6,459 nt of DNA from CAIPAT01 sp037144075 (GCA_037144075.1 JBAWXM010000304.1:1-6459); one strand, 5' to 3'. Shown: positions 1-5,870, numbered from the stretch's first letter. Program-made: numbers and translations. The notes: a model not told the origin generated them from the letters alone.

Positions 1-704
1 TAGAAGATATCCGGAAGCGGTTTGATAGCGATGTGGAACGGTTCTCAAACCTTGAAACCGGACAAACCGCCACGATTGACGCGCCGCTCGCCATGGAGCT
101 GATTACCCGCGCCGCGGTCGCAAGCTCCGCCAATATCCGCAAGACGCTGGACATCGGTTGCGGCGCCGGAAACAATACGCTCAAGCTGCTGGAACTGGCC
201 GCGCCATTTGATTGCGACCTCGTAGATTTAAGCCTGCCGATGCTCGAAAGAGCGCAGACTCGGATATCCGCAGTCAATCAGGGAAAAGTCAGAACGTTTC
301 AGGGCGACTTTCGCACCTTGGATTTACCTGTTCAGGGATATGACGTTATCCTGGCCGCCGCCGTTTTGCATCATCTGCGCGACGAGCAGGACTGGGAGAA
401 TACCTTTCGCAAAATTTACCGGTTGACCGCCCCCGGCGGCAGCGTCTGGATAACGGATTTAGTCTCCCATGAAACAGCGCCGGTTCAAAGTATGATGTGG
501 GAACGCTATGGCGAATACTTGACCTCGCTTGGCGGGACAGAATATAGAGATAAGGTTTTTGCCTACATCGAAAAAGAAGACTCCCCGCGCCCGGTAACAT
601 ATCAACTGGATCTGTTGCGAAAAGTCGGTTTTAACCATGTGGAGTTATTGCATAAAAACTCGTGCTTCGCAGCCTTCGGCGCAGTCAAAAATAGGCAATC
701 ATAA
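1..704 (+). CDS. class I SAM-dependent methyltransferase, 5' end cut by window edge
   Basis: Probably transfers a methyl group from S-adenosylmethionine to an unidentified substrate in the cytoplasm. The Rossmann-fold signatures are in order. Motif I is LDIGCGAGNNT (codons at about 147-179). An acidic residue at the end of strand 2 lies in DLVDLS (about 219-236). A motif IV-like YDVILAAAVLHHL starts near 339. A post-motif PGGSVWITDLV starts near 435. A GTG at 33 could serve as a start, but the frame stays open back to position 3. The residues encoded there (EDIRKRFDSDVERFSNLETGQ-like, read across 3-65) match the N-terminal RFD..VERFSNLETGQ block that I recall from this family. I therefore judge the real start to lie just left of the window, so the gene is partial by sampling and not broken. 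The part from GTG is 223 residues, close to full domain length. The stop is TAA at 702-704. Two hairpins with T-runs follow it, which suggests the transcript ends soon after. The substrate cannot be told from sequence. Confidence 0.88.
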   Translation, partial: EDIRKRFDSDVERFSNLETGQTATIDAPLAMELITRAAVASSANIRKTLDIGCGAGNNTLKLLELAAPFDCDLVDLSLPMLERAQTRISAVNQGKVRTFQGDFRTLDLPVQGYDVILAAAVLHHLRDEQDWENTFRKIYRLTAPGGSVWITDLVSHETAPVQSMMWERYGEYLTSLGGTEYRDKVFAYIEKEDSPRPVTYQLDLLRKVGFNHVELLHKNSCFAAFGAVKNRQS

Positions 705-722
705 TGCATATTGCTGAATATT

Positions 723-746
723 TGAAATTTTCAATTTCAGGTTTTT
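723..746 (+). terminator. AT-rich hairpin plus T-run after the methyltransferase
   Basis: A perfect 7-bp inverted repeat, TGAAATT (723-729) and AATTTCA (733-739), has a 3-base loop TTC. It is followed by GG and TTTTT at 742-746, only 18 bases after the methyltransferase stop. The stem is almost entirely A-T, so it would be a weak terminator. It may act together with the stronger hairpin at 824-857. Confidence 0.35.
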
Positions 747-767
747 CTCCAAAACGAATGGGGGTAC

Positions 768-974
768 TTGCTGGATTTGGTGAGTTTGAGCTTTGTTCCT
801 GTTCACTTTATAGTATCATGCAAGCAAAGCGGAGGAATTGCCTGCTTTGCGTTTTTTAATATACTGGCAGTATTGATTCTCTGTTTGTTAACTATTCGTA
901 CAGACAAGCAAAGATTCATGCCATTTGTTCTTGGCATTTTTATTATTATACTGCACACTTTGTTCACTCACTGA
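768..974 (+). CDS. doubtful small hydrophobic ORF, 68 codons
   Basis: I do not recognise this product. The frame opens with TTG at 768 (no in-frame ATG) and would encode a 68-residue protein with two hydrophobic segments, around residues 26-42 (FAFFNILAVLILCLLTI) and 50-66 (FMPFVLGIFIIILHTLF), joined by a short charged turn (RTDKQR). That would suit a small two-pass membrane protein. Evidence against it is strong. No properly spaced ribosome binding site precedes the TTG. Base composition is more AT-rich than the neighbouring genes. A terminator-like hairpin with six Ts (824-857) sits inside the frame. T-rich DNA readily yields hydrophobic chance ORFs. I list it only because the frame is open and its hydrophobic pattern is regular. 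Confidence 0.2.
   Translation: MLDLVSLSFVPVHFIVSCKQSGGIACFAFFNILAVLILCLLTIRTDKQRFMPFVLGIFIIILHTLFTH
824..857 (+). terminator. probable rho-independent terminator
   Basis: GCAAAGC (824-830) pairs perfectly with GCTTTGC (844-850). The stem can continue with AGG/CCT past a two-base bulge around an AATTG loop. One G and then six Ts (852-857) follow. It lies 120 bases after the methyltransferase stop and points the right way to end that transcript. Confidence 0.5.
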
Positions 975-1122
975 TATTTTCAATTGGGACAACGCGAAAC
1001 ATAGTCAGAGATTTACCGGCAAAACGCCGATAGAATAGTATTTTGGAGATTTCTTCGGCGGCGCTGATGGTGTCGCCGGTGGCTCCGCCAATCTTACTCA
1101 GCGCCAGCAGCGGATGAACAAC
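964..1122 (-). pseudogene. fragment resembling the CobS (cobalamin synthase) C-terminus
   Basis: Reading the - strand, codons at about 1116 down to 1030 give HPLLALSKIGGATGDTISAA followed by EEISKILFY. The core GGATGDTISAAEE.S resembles the conserved C-terminal motif of adenosylcobinamide-GDP ribazoletransferase (CobS), usually GG.TGDTLGA..EL.E. CobS is an integral membrane enzyme of the last step of the cobalamin nucleotide-loop pathway and is normally about 240-260 residues. Here only about 30 recognisable residues remain. There is no upstream membrane part, and the end is followed by an unrelated-looking tail (RRFAGKSLTMFRVVP...) to a TGA at 964-966. The frame has no start codon of its own upstream and begins right after the TAG of the glycosyltransferase gene. 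The best reading is a deletion remnant of a lost cobS. The identification rests on one short motif remembered from the family, so it is tentative. Confidence 0.4.
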
Positions 1123-1161
1123 AGAATTCTGCCAGCAGTTACCATTCTGCCGCAGTCGTTT

Positions 1162-2538
1162 CTATATCTTCTTTCTGAGTGCTTTTAATTTTTGAACAAT
1201 TAAAATGCAGCCGGTTGCGCCCATTACCGCAATCAGCGGCAGGGCGGGCAGATGATAGCGCGGGACGGTTATCGGCCCCGGCAGCAGCAGAAAATATTCC
1301 ACAAACGCCAGAAAGAAAAAGAACAGGAAAACTTTCTTTTCAAACAGCCATATCCCCAACTGGACAAGGCATCCGATGTAACAGCAGCAGACTATCAGCA
1401 ATGCCGGAATCAACAACGCCGGCAGCCACAGTTTGCCGGCAAAATAATGATTAACCGCGGCAAATATTCCAAACCGGTGCATGACATCCAGCGTTCCCCG
1501 GTCGCTCTGCGTAAATCCAAGTACTTCAAAAAATGTCGGCGCATCCGGCAGCATCACCTGCGGATTGAAATGCAGCCGCAGATAGACGAACGGATGCTGC
1601 ATAATCAAATCCTTCAACTTTTTCAGGCGGTAGTCAACTTTGCTTTTTTCATCCGGATATTTTGACTTGTCGGCAAATTCCTGTTCCAGCTCTTTCAAAA
1701 TCTGCTGCTTCTCCGCCTCGTAAGAAGAGCCTTTGACGGCGGAAAGCAGCATGGCTCCGTTCTGGTGATACATGGCTCCGGTGTTGGTGTCAACGCATAA
1801 CCCCGCGCCGGCAAAACTGTTGCGCAGCATCCACGGAAAAACAATCGCCCAGAAAATTGCCGTGCAGGCCAGCGCGGTCATGATTTTTTTCTTCAAATTC
1901 ATGCCGGGCATGATCAGAATCAGGAATGCCGCGGGAATATACCACAAGGCGCTGATCGGGCGGATCAGCGCCGACAGCGCCGCCAGAATCACTCCCGGAT
2001 AACACCAGCGCAAATCCTTCCGCACATAAAACAGACTGAAAAAGTATAGCTGCCACGCAATGAAAAAGGTGAAAAAAGAATCGGAAAGATACATCGGGCT
2101 CATGGCTATCGCGGTAATGTTCAACGCCACAAATCCGGCCGCAATCATTCCGGCGATATGCCCCCCGAACAGCCTGCCGGTCAGATACACCGGAACGCAA
2201 ATCAGCGCCCCGATCAGACACATCGCCAGCGCCGGAATCGCATAGTTTTCGCCGAAAAGATAGAAAAATACCGCCAGAAACAGCGAAAAACCGGGCGGTC
2301 TGCTCGCATTCGGCGATTTCTCTCCCGGCGCGCCATAGAAGCCGCCGTCCTGAGCCAATGCCAGCGCCGGCTGAATATATCCCGCCGAATCCGGACGGCT
2401 GAAATGTCCCGGCGCTTTATCCAGTCCAGGCAGAGCTACGGCAAGGCGGATAATCAGCGCCGCCATAACCAGAACCGCAACCGCAATAAACTGGCGGTTG
2501 GTAACGATTTGTTTAATTTTCTTGAAAAATGAATCCAT
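1162..2538 (-). CDS. ArnT/PMT-like membrane glycosyltransferase (GT-C fold)
   Basis: Likely moves a sugar from a polyprenyl-phosphate donor to lipid, protein or glycan on the outer face of the inner membrane. I start it at the ATG at 2538 (458 residues). A TTG six bases upstream is in frame but no better supported, and neither has a clear Shine-Dalgarno sequence. After a short basic N-terminus comes a membrane segment (about residues 18-36), then the first external loop. That loop holds RPDSAGY with Asp50, the position of the catalytic acidic residue in PMT/ArnT enzymes, and SRPPGFSLFLA at about 79. Roughly ten membrane segments follow. A charged soluble stretch (about residues 270-330) interrupts them. 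A C-terminal VPRYHLPALPL motif at about 425 is typical of PMT_2 (glycosyltransferase 39-like) proteins. Length fits the family. The gene stands alone and is divergent from the esterase, so donor and acceptor cannot be inferred. The class is clear; specificity is unknown. Confidence 0.85.
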   Translation of the reverse strand: MDSFFKKIKQIVTNRQFIAVAVLVMAALIIRLAVALPGLDKAPGHFSRPDSAGYIQPALALAQDGGFYGAPGEKSPNASRPPGFSLFLAVFFYLFGENYAIPALAMCLIGALICVPVYLTGRLFGGHIAGMIAAGFVALNITAIAMSPMYLSDSFFTFFIAWQLYFFSLFYVRKDLRWCYPGVILAALSALIRPISALWYIPAAFLILIMPGMNLKKKIMTALACTAIFWAIVFPWMLRNSFAGAGLCVDTNTGAMYHQNGAMLLSAVKGSSYEAEKQQILKELEQEFADKSKYPDEKSKVDYRLKKLKDLIMQHPFVYLRLHFNPQVMLPDAPTFFEVLGFTQSDRGTLDVMHRFGIFAAVNHYFAGKLWLPALLIPALLIVCCCYIGCLVQLGIWLFEKKVFLFFFFLAFVEYFLLLPGPITVPRYHLPALPLIAVMGATGCILIVQKLKALRKKI

Positions 2539-2557
2539 ACCCAAAAATCTTATATTT

Positions 2558-2611
2558 ACCGCAGAGTTTCGCGGAGTTTTACGCAGAGTATTCTCTGCGA
2601 TACTTTGCGGT
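2558..2611. repeat. CGCAGAG-type palindromic repeat
   Basis: Three imperfect copies of a (C)CGCAGAGTtt unit run in tandem (starting about 2559, 2570 and 2582) and fold back on themselves. The outer arms ACCGCAGAGT (2558-2567) and ACTTTGCGGT (2602-2611) pair with one mismatch. The inner arms CGCAGAG (2582-2588) and CTCTGCG (2593-2599) pair perfectly around TATT. The block is more GC-rich than its surroundings. It lies 20 bases upstream of the glycosyltransferase ATG, so it would be in the leader mRNA or overlap the promoter. It could be an intergenic palindromic element present in many copies in the genome, or a local regulatory hairpin. Confidence 0.6.
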
Positions 2612-2867
2612 TAAACAGATTTGTTGCCGCAGAAATCCAAGGAGTTGAACTAATCATCTGGAATACTTATCCTTAAATGCTTGATTCTGCCCTAATATGC
2701 CTTTCGTTTATATGAAATGCAAACATTTTTCATTTAACTACTGCTTCCCTTGGCATGATAAACATATTACATACACATTTATATAGCTATTATTAGAGCT
2801 ATCAATATAGTTATAATAGCAACACAATACACCTTCGAGAATATTAATGATTTATTAAGTATTTTGT

Positions 2868-2896
2868 TTGCAGTTGATCCGGAAATGAACTATGTT
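2868..2896 (+). promoter_or_regulatory. possible sigma-70 promoter of the esterase gene
   Basis: TTGCAG (2868-2873) and TATGTT (2891-2896) are separated by 17 bases. Matches to consensus are moderate (three and four of six). The predicted start of transcription falls inside the inverted repeat that follows, so a protein bound there could block the promoter. This is a weak call based on spacing and position. Confidence 0.3.
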
Positions 2897-2926
2897 TGAA
2901 AGTTATTTAAGCTGAAACTTTCAAAC
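2894..2926. promoter_or_regulatory. 11-bp inverted repeat upstream of the esterase, operator-like
   Basis: GTTTGAAAGTT (2894-2904) and AACTTTCAAAC (2916-2926) are perfect reverse complements separated by 11 bases. The centres of the two arms are therefore 22 bp apart, about two helical turns. It ends four bases before the AAGGAG ribosome binding site. It could be a binding site for a dimeric regulator, or a leader hairpin affecting translation. No T-run follows, so it is not a terminator. No regulator gene is in the window. Confidence 0.5.
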
Positions 2927-2942
2927 TGTAAAGGAGTCAGAG

Positions 2943-5156
2943 ATGATCAGGAAGAGTATTCTAATGGGGGCGCTGCTGATGGCGGCTGGAGGCTTATGCG
3001 CCGACGTCAAACTGCCGGCGATCTTTAACAGCGACATGGTAATTCAGCGGGAAACCGCGGCTCCGGTCTGGGGCTGGGCTGATCCAGAAGAAAAAGTTAC
3101 CGTTTCCGGTTCCTGGGGCGAAAAGGCCGACACCGTGGCTGGCAAAGACGGCAGGTGGCAGGTGAAACTCGATACTCCCAAAGCAGGCGGCCCGTTCGTT
3201 ATCACTGTTCAAGGCAAGAATAAAATCGAATTGAATAATGTACTCTCCGGCGACGTCTGGATCTGCTCCGGACAGTCGAATATGCAGATGCCGGTGACAC
3301 TGTGGAGCCGCGATGCCTCGCTTTACGAAAAGGAAGTGAACAATGCCAATTATCCGGAAATCCGCCTTTTCACCGTCAAACCTGTTCCCTCACAGACTCC
3401 GCTGAAAGACACCGCCGGCAAATGGGCGCCATGCAGCCCTGCGACCGTCGGCGCCTTTTCCGCCGCCGGTTATTATTTCGGCCGCAAGCTTTATCAGGAA
3501 TTGAAGATTCCGGTCGGCCTGATCAACACCTCCTGGGGCGGCACCTGCATCGAAGCCTGGACCCCGCTGGATAAGCAGCTTGCCGATCCGGTCGTTAAAA
3601 ATATGAAAACTAATTACGACAAGAACGCGGCGACCTACACCCCGGAAGGCGCTAAGAAAAAATATGATGAAGAAAAAGCGGCATGGCAGAAGCAAGTAGA
3701 AGAATGGAAAGCCGCCGGCAGCAAAGGTGCGCAACCCCGTGAGCCGCGTCTGGCTCCGCATCCTCAGCAGCACCAGAACTATCCCGGCAATCTCTACAAC
3801 GGCATGATCGTTCCGATCGTTCCATTTGCCGCCAAAGGCGCTATCTGGTATCAGGGCGAGTCCAATGCAGGCCAGGCGAAAAATTACCGGACACAGATGG
3901 AACGCATGATCACCTGCTGGCGCGATGCCTGGGATCAGAAGGATATGCCATTCTATTTTGTTCAGTTGCCGAACTATTTAAAAGCCTGGACTGCGCCGGT
4001 GGAAGACGGCGGCTGGCCGGTACTGCGCGAAGCTTTTATGAAGACCGCCATGGAAGTGCCGAATACCGGCATGGCAATCACGATTGACATCGGCGAAGAA
4101 AACGATATTCATCCTAAAAACAAGCAGGACGTAGGCGACCGTCTGGCCCGCGTCGCCCTGTATAAGACTTACGGCATGAAAGATACAGTATGGACCGGAC
4201 CGATTGCCAAATCCTGTAAATTCGATGATGAAAAAGCGATCATCCAGTTTGAAAACGGCGGTTCTCCGCTGGCTGTCAAAGGCGAAAAACTGCAAGGCTT
4301 CGCTCTGGTTAACGACGAAGGCATGACGGTCAGGGCCGATGCAAAAATAACCGGCGAAGACACCGTCGAAGTGACCGCGCCGGAAGTCAAAAAAGCCGCA
4401 ATGGTTTATTATGCCTGGGCCAACAATCCGACCGGCGTGAACCTGATCAACAAGGCCGGACTGCCCGCTTCGCCGTTCCGTTTCGGCGCCATGCCGAAAG
4501 CCAATTTCATGGCAAAACTGCTGCCGGCTGAAGCAGGCGATTACAAACTGGTGTACAGTTTCGATCCGACCAATTCCAAATTGACCGATAACAGCACAAA
4601 ATTCGTCTATGATGAAGATAATTCAGCCAAAATCACTGGAAAATTCAAAAAAATCGCCTATTTCATGGCACTGCAATCCAGTGACGACAAAGTGTCCTAC
4701 GCCTTTGTCAGCCTGGATCCGTTCACCGACGACGTCAGGAAAATCGGCGTGCCGGTGAAGTCCGTTGGCCAGAGTTTCCAGCAGCTGGTTACCGGCATGA
4801 CGGTCAAATCGAATGTTGACGGGGTAAAAACCGGCGACTACCCGGAAGGCGGCAATATCGAATTCTGGGATTGCAACTACGGCGGCAATAACAGCGCCAA
4901 AGTTCCAGGGGCTTCTGATAGCGCTTTGGATTTCGGCGACCAGTACGACTCCAGCCGTTCCCCGGGTTACGGCTGCATGCAGATCCATAACTGGAAAGAA
5001 AAACAGTCAATAATCTGCTTCAACAACTTCAGCGGCGGCAGAAATGCCGATACCGGCATGGGCAACTGGGTTGGCGGCAAGACGCTGGACTGGACGTTCT
5101 CCGGCAGCGCTAAAAACTATGCGCGCGGCGAGTTTAAAGTTCTGATTCAGGAATAA
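2943..5156 (+). CDS. exported sialate O-acetylesterase-like SGNH esterase with extra C-terminal domain
   Basis: Predicted to hydrolyse O-acetyl esters from sialic acids or other acetylated sugars outside the cytoplasm. The 737-residue protein starts at an ATG six bases after AAGGAG (2931-2936). Residues 1-20 form a signal peptide (basic start, hydrophobic core, likely cut after LCA). Cys19 is not in a good lipobox. A beta-rich N-terminal region (about 23-100, PAIFNSDMVIQRE...PVWGWA) precedes the SASA esterase domain. That domain has GDVWICSGQSNMQ with nucleophile Ser112, NTSWGGT at 195-201, IWYQGESNAG at 301-310 with the oxyanion-hole Asn308, and DIHPKNK with Asp388/His390. All key residues are present. 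A charged helical insert (about 225-275) lies between the second and third blocks. After about residue 520 comes an additional domain of some 215 residues (YDEDNS, GNIEFWDCNYG, YGCMQIHNW, DWTFS...NYARGEF). I recall this type from secreted planctomycete and lentisphaeran proteins; its role is unknown. The real substrate may be plant or microbial acetylated glycan and not sialate. A strong terminator follows. Confidence 0.9.
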   Translation: MIRKSILMGALLMAAGGLCADVKLPAIFNSDMVIQRETAAPVWGWADPEEKVTVSGSWGEKADTVAGKDGRWQVKLDTPKAGGPFVITVQGKNKIELNNVLSGDVWICSGQSNMQMPVTLWSRDASLYEKEVNNANYPEIRLFTVKPVPSQTPLKDTAGKWAPCSPATVGAFSAAGYYFGRKLYQELKIPVGLINTSWGGTCIEAWTPLDKQLADPVVKNMKTNYDKNAATYTPEGAKKKYDEEKAAWQKQVEEWKAAGSKGAQPREPRLAPHPQQHQNYPGNLYNGMIVPIVPFAAKGAIWYQGESNAGQAKNYRTQMERMITCWRDAWDQKDMPFYFVQLPNYLKAWTAPVEDGGWPVLREAFMKTAMEVPNTGMAITIDIGEENDIHPKNKQDVGDRLARVALYKTYGMKDTVWTGPIAKSCKFDDEKAIIQFENGGSPLAVKGEKLQGFALVNDEGMTVRADAKITGEDTVEVTAPEVKKAAMVYYAWANNPTGVNLINKAGLPASPFRFGAMPKANFMAKLLPAEAGDYKLVYSFDPTNSKLTDNSTKFVYDEDNSAKITGKFKKIAYFMALQSSDDKVSYAFVSLDPFTDDVRKIGVPVKSVGQSFQQLVTGMTVKSNVDGVKTGDYPEGGNIEFWDCNYGGNNSAKVPGASDSALDFGDQYDSSRSPGYGCMQIHNWKEKQSIICFNNFSGGRNADTGMGNWVGGKTLDWTFSGSAKNYARGEFKVLIQE

Positions 5157-5166
5157 CCGCATTTCC

Positions 5167-5198
5167 GCCCCGGACGGCTGGCCGTCCGGGGCTTTTTT
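5167..5198 (+). terminator. strong rho-independent terminator of the esterase gene
   Basis: A perfect 11-bp GC-rich stem, GCCCCGGACGG (5167-5177) and CCGTCCGGGGC (5182-5192), closes on a CTGG loop. Six Ts follow directly (5193-5198). It begins 10 bases after the esterase TAA. Confidence 0.95.
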
Positions 5199-5274
5199 AC
5201 CTTCTTTCAACCACTTTCATCCTACTCTGCCTACCTACGGCGATATTCTTCAAGCCATAACGCAATTATATAAC

Positions 5275-5307
5275 TTATATTATATTAGTAAACATTATAT
5301 TATATTA
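5275..5307. repeat. 13-bp direct repeat in AT-rich upstream region
   Basis: TTATATTATATTA occurs at 5275-5287 and again at 5295-5307, exactly 20 bp apart. The whole stretch 5261-5380 is close to pure A+T, so chance repetition is likely. The helical phasing and its place upstream of a promoter leave open a role as an upstream promoter element or regulator site. Confidence 0.35.
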
Positions 5308-5342
5308 ATAATTAATTATTTATAGTTTTTTTATATTAATAC

Positions 5343-5371
5343 TTGACTATTATAATAAAGTATAATATAGT
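5343..5371 (+). promoter_or_regulatory. likely sigma-70 promoter of the DUF2325 gene
   Basis: TTGACT (5343-5348) and TATAGT (5366-5371) match the -35 and -10 consensus in five of six bases each, with the ideal 17-base spacing. A leader of roughly 20 bases would precede the ATG at 5399. The AT-rich DNA just upstream could add UP-element strength. Other TATAAT copies (5351, 5361) have poorer spacing. Confidence 0.55.
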
Positions 5372-5398
5372 ATTTATAATTGAACAAGGAAAACGCTG

Positions 5399-5800
5399 AT
5401 GAAAAACAAACACAGTCGCATCAAACAGTCCGTTACGGCATGTCCCTGCGGGATCACCTGCGGGATCAATGGCCGCTGCCCTTTGGCGCACCTGAAAGTG
5501 GCGTTGATCGGCGGACTTGACCGGCTGGAGACTAATTACCGGGCTGCTTTTGAGGAACTTGGCGCCGAATTGTACTTTCACAAAGGCCAATGCGCCGGTT
5601 ACGGCTCGGAACGTTTGCGGTCAGTGATCAACAATGCAGATGTCGCAGTTTTCATAACTTCGATCAACAGCCATAATGCACTGCTGGTATCGAAGAAAAT
5701 ATGCTGCAAAACCGGCAAAAAGTTTGTGGCGATCAAAGAAACAGGTCCGAAACGGGTCTCGCATGAATTTTTAAACCGGGTCACTGCCGGTTTTAAATAA
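5399..5800 (+). CDS. DUF2325 domain protein with N-terminal cysteine cluster
   Basis: A small cytoplasmic protein of 133 residues with a DUF2325 domain, a family of unknown biochemical function. The start is the ATG at 5399, eight bases after AAGGA (5386-5390). Residues 33-123 carry the family pattern. VALIGGLDRLETNYR (34-48) opens a Rossmann-like strand and loop. ELGAELYFHKGQCAG (53-67) follows. NNADVAVFITSINSHNAL (78-95) includes Ser91-His92-Asn93. A K.FVAIKETG strand lies at 107-116. Ahead of the domain sits a cluster of four cysteines (15, 17, 21 and 27, spacing C-x-C-x3-C-x5-C) in a Gly/Pro-rich loop, which could bind a metal or be redox-active. Further cysteines are at 65, 102 and 103. 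It has its own likely promoter and is separated from the next gene by 138 bases, so it is probably not tightly co-transcribed with it. The domain call is from motif memory; the metal-binding idea is inference. Confidence 0.8.
   Translation: MKNKHSRIKQSVTACPCGITCGINGRCPLAHLKVALIGGLDRLETNYRAAFEELGAELYFHKGQCAGYGSERLRSVINNADVAVFITSINSHNALLVSKKICCKTGKKFVAIKETGPKRVSHEFLNRVTAGFK
5773..5793. other. stem-loop at the end of the DUF2325 gene
   Basis: AAACCGG (5773-5779) pairs perfectly with CCGGTTT (5787-5793) around GTCACTG. One T follows before AAATAA, so there is no real T-run and terminator function is uncertain. It overlaps the last codons of the gene. Confidence 0.35.
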
Positions 5801-5830
5801 TACAATTGTAGGCGTGTTCAGATTTTCGTC

Positions 5831-5858
5831 AGCCGTCCTGCGGTTTTTGTATTTTTTT
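5831..5858 (+). terminator. weak terminator-like hairpin with T-rich tail
   Basis: AGCCG (5831-5835) can pair with CGGTT (5841-5845, one wobble) around TCCTG. The sequence continues T-rich to seven Ts at 5852-5858. The stem is short, so this is only a candidate for ending the DUF2325 transcript. Confidence 0.25.
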
Positions 5859-5870
5859 GCCATGTGCTGC

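Larger units (their letters stand above)
705..1161. other. 457-base region without a confident gene
   Basis: This gap lies between the convergent 3' ends of the methyltransferase (+) and the membrane glycosyltransferase (-). It holds two terminator-like hairpins on the + strand (723-746 and 824-857), a doubtful 68-codon + strand ORF (768-974), and on the - strand a short cobS-like remnant (about 964-1122). The left half is AT-rich and looks non-coding. The right half (about 1010-1161) returns to the GC-rich composition of the genes, as expected if it derives from old coding sequence. Confidence 0.6.
2539..2942. other. AT-rich divergent intergenic region, about 400 bases
   Basis: No gene is supported here. 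The left part carries the palindromic repeat at 2558-2611 in the presumed leader of the glycosyltransferase gene. The middle (about 2640-2860) is AT-rich with several small imperfect inverted repeats, for example GCTATTAT (2786-2793) against ATAATAGC (2813-2820). The right end has a possible promoter (2868-2896), the inverted repeat at 2894-2926 and the AAGGAG ribosome binding site (2931-2936) of the esterase gene. Both flanking genes must be transcribed outward from this region. Confidence 0.7.

Noticed and set aside
758..859. ATG-started 33-codon frame on the + strand (MGVLAGFGEF...)
   Set aside because: Too short, no ribosome binding site, and it ends in the T-run of the terminator-like hairpin.
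1790..2221. 143-codon - strand frame overlapping the glycosyltransferase in another frame
   Set aside because: Same strand but shifted frame inside an intact membrane protein gene. Its composition (Arg/Asp/Gly/Cys-rich) is typical of out-of-frame translation, so it is not evidence of a frameshift.
1252..2532. Several open frames on the + strand opposite the membrane glycosyltransferase
   Set aside because: They are antisense shadows of a strongly family-like gene. Their translations are Arg/Gln-rich, with no recognisable motif and no start signals.
2550..2620. CGCAGAG repeats considered as a CRISPR array
   Set aside because: Units are about 12 bases apart with no spacers and are imperfect and self-complementary, so this is a palindromic repeat and not a CRISPR array.
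2712..2786. 24-codon ATG frame (MKCKHFSFNYCFPW...) in the intergenic region
   Set aside because: No ribosome binding site, very short, and in AT-rich DNA where such frames are expected by chance.
2786..2820. GCTATTAT/ATAATAGC inverted repeat as a regulatory site
   Set aside because: Only 8 bp in nearly pure A+T sequence with several overlapping alternatives, so it is indistinguishable from chance.
2994..5010. Open frames on the - strand opposite the esterase gene
   Set aside because: These are shadows caused by the GC-biased codon use of the esterase. None has a recognisable domain or a ribosome binding site.
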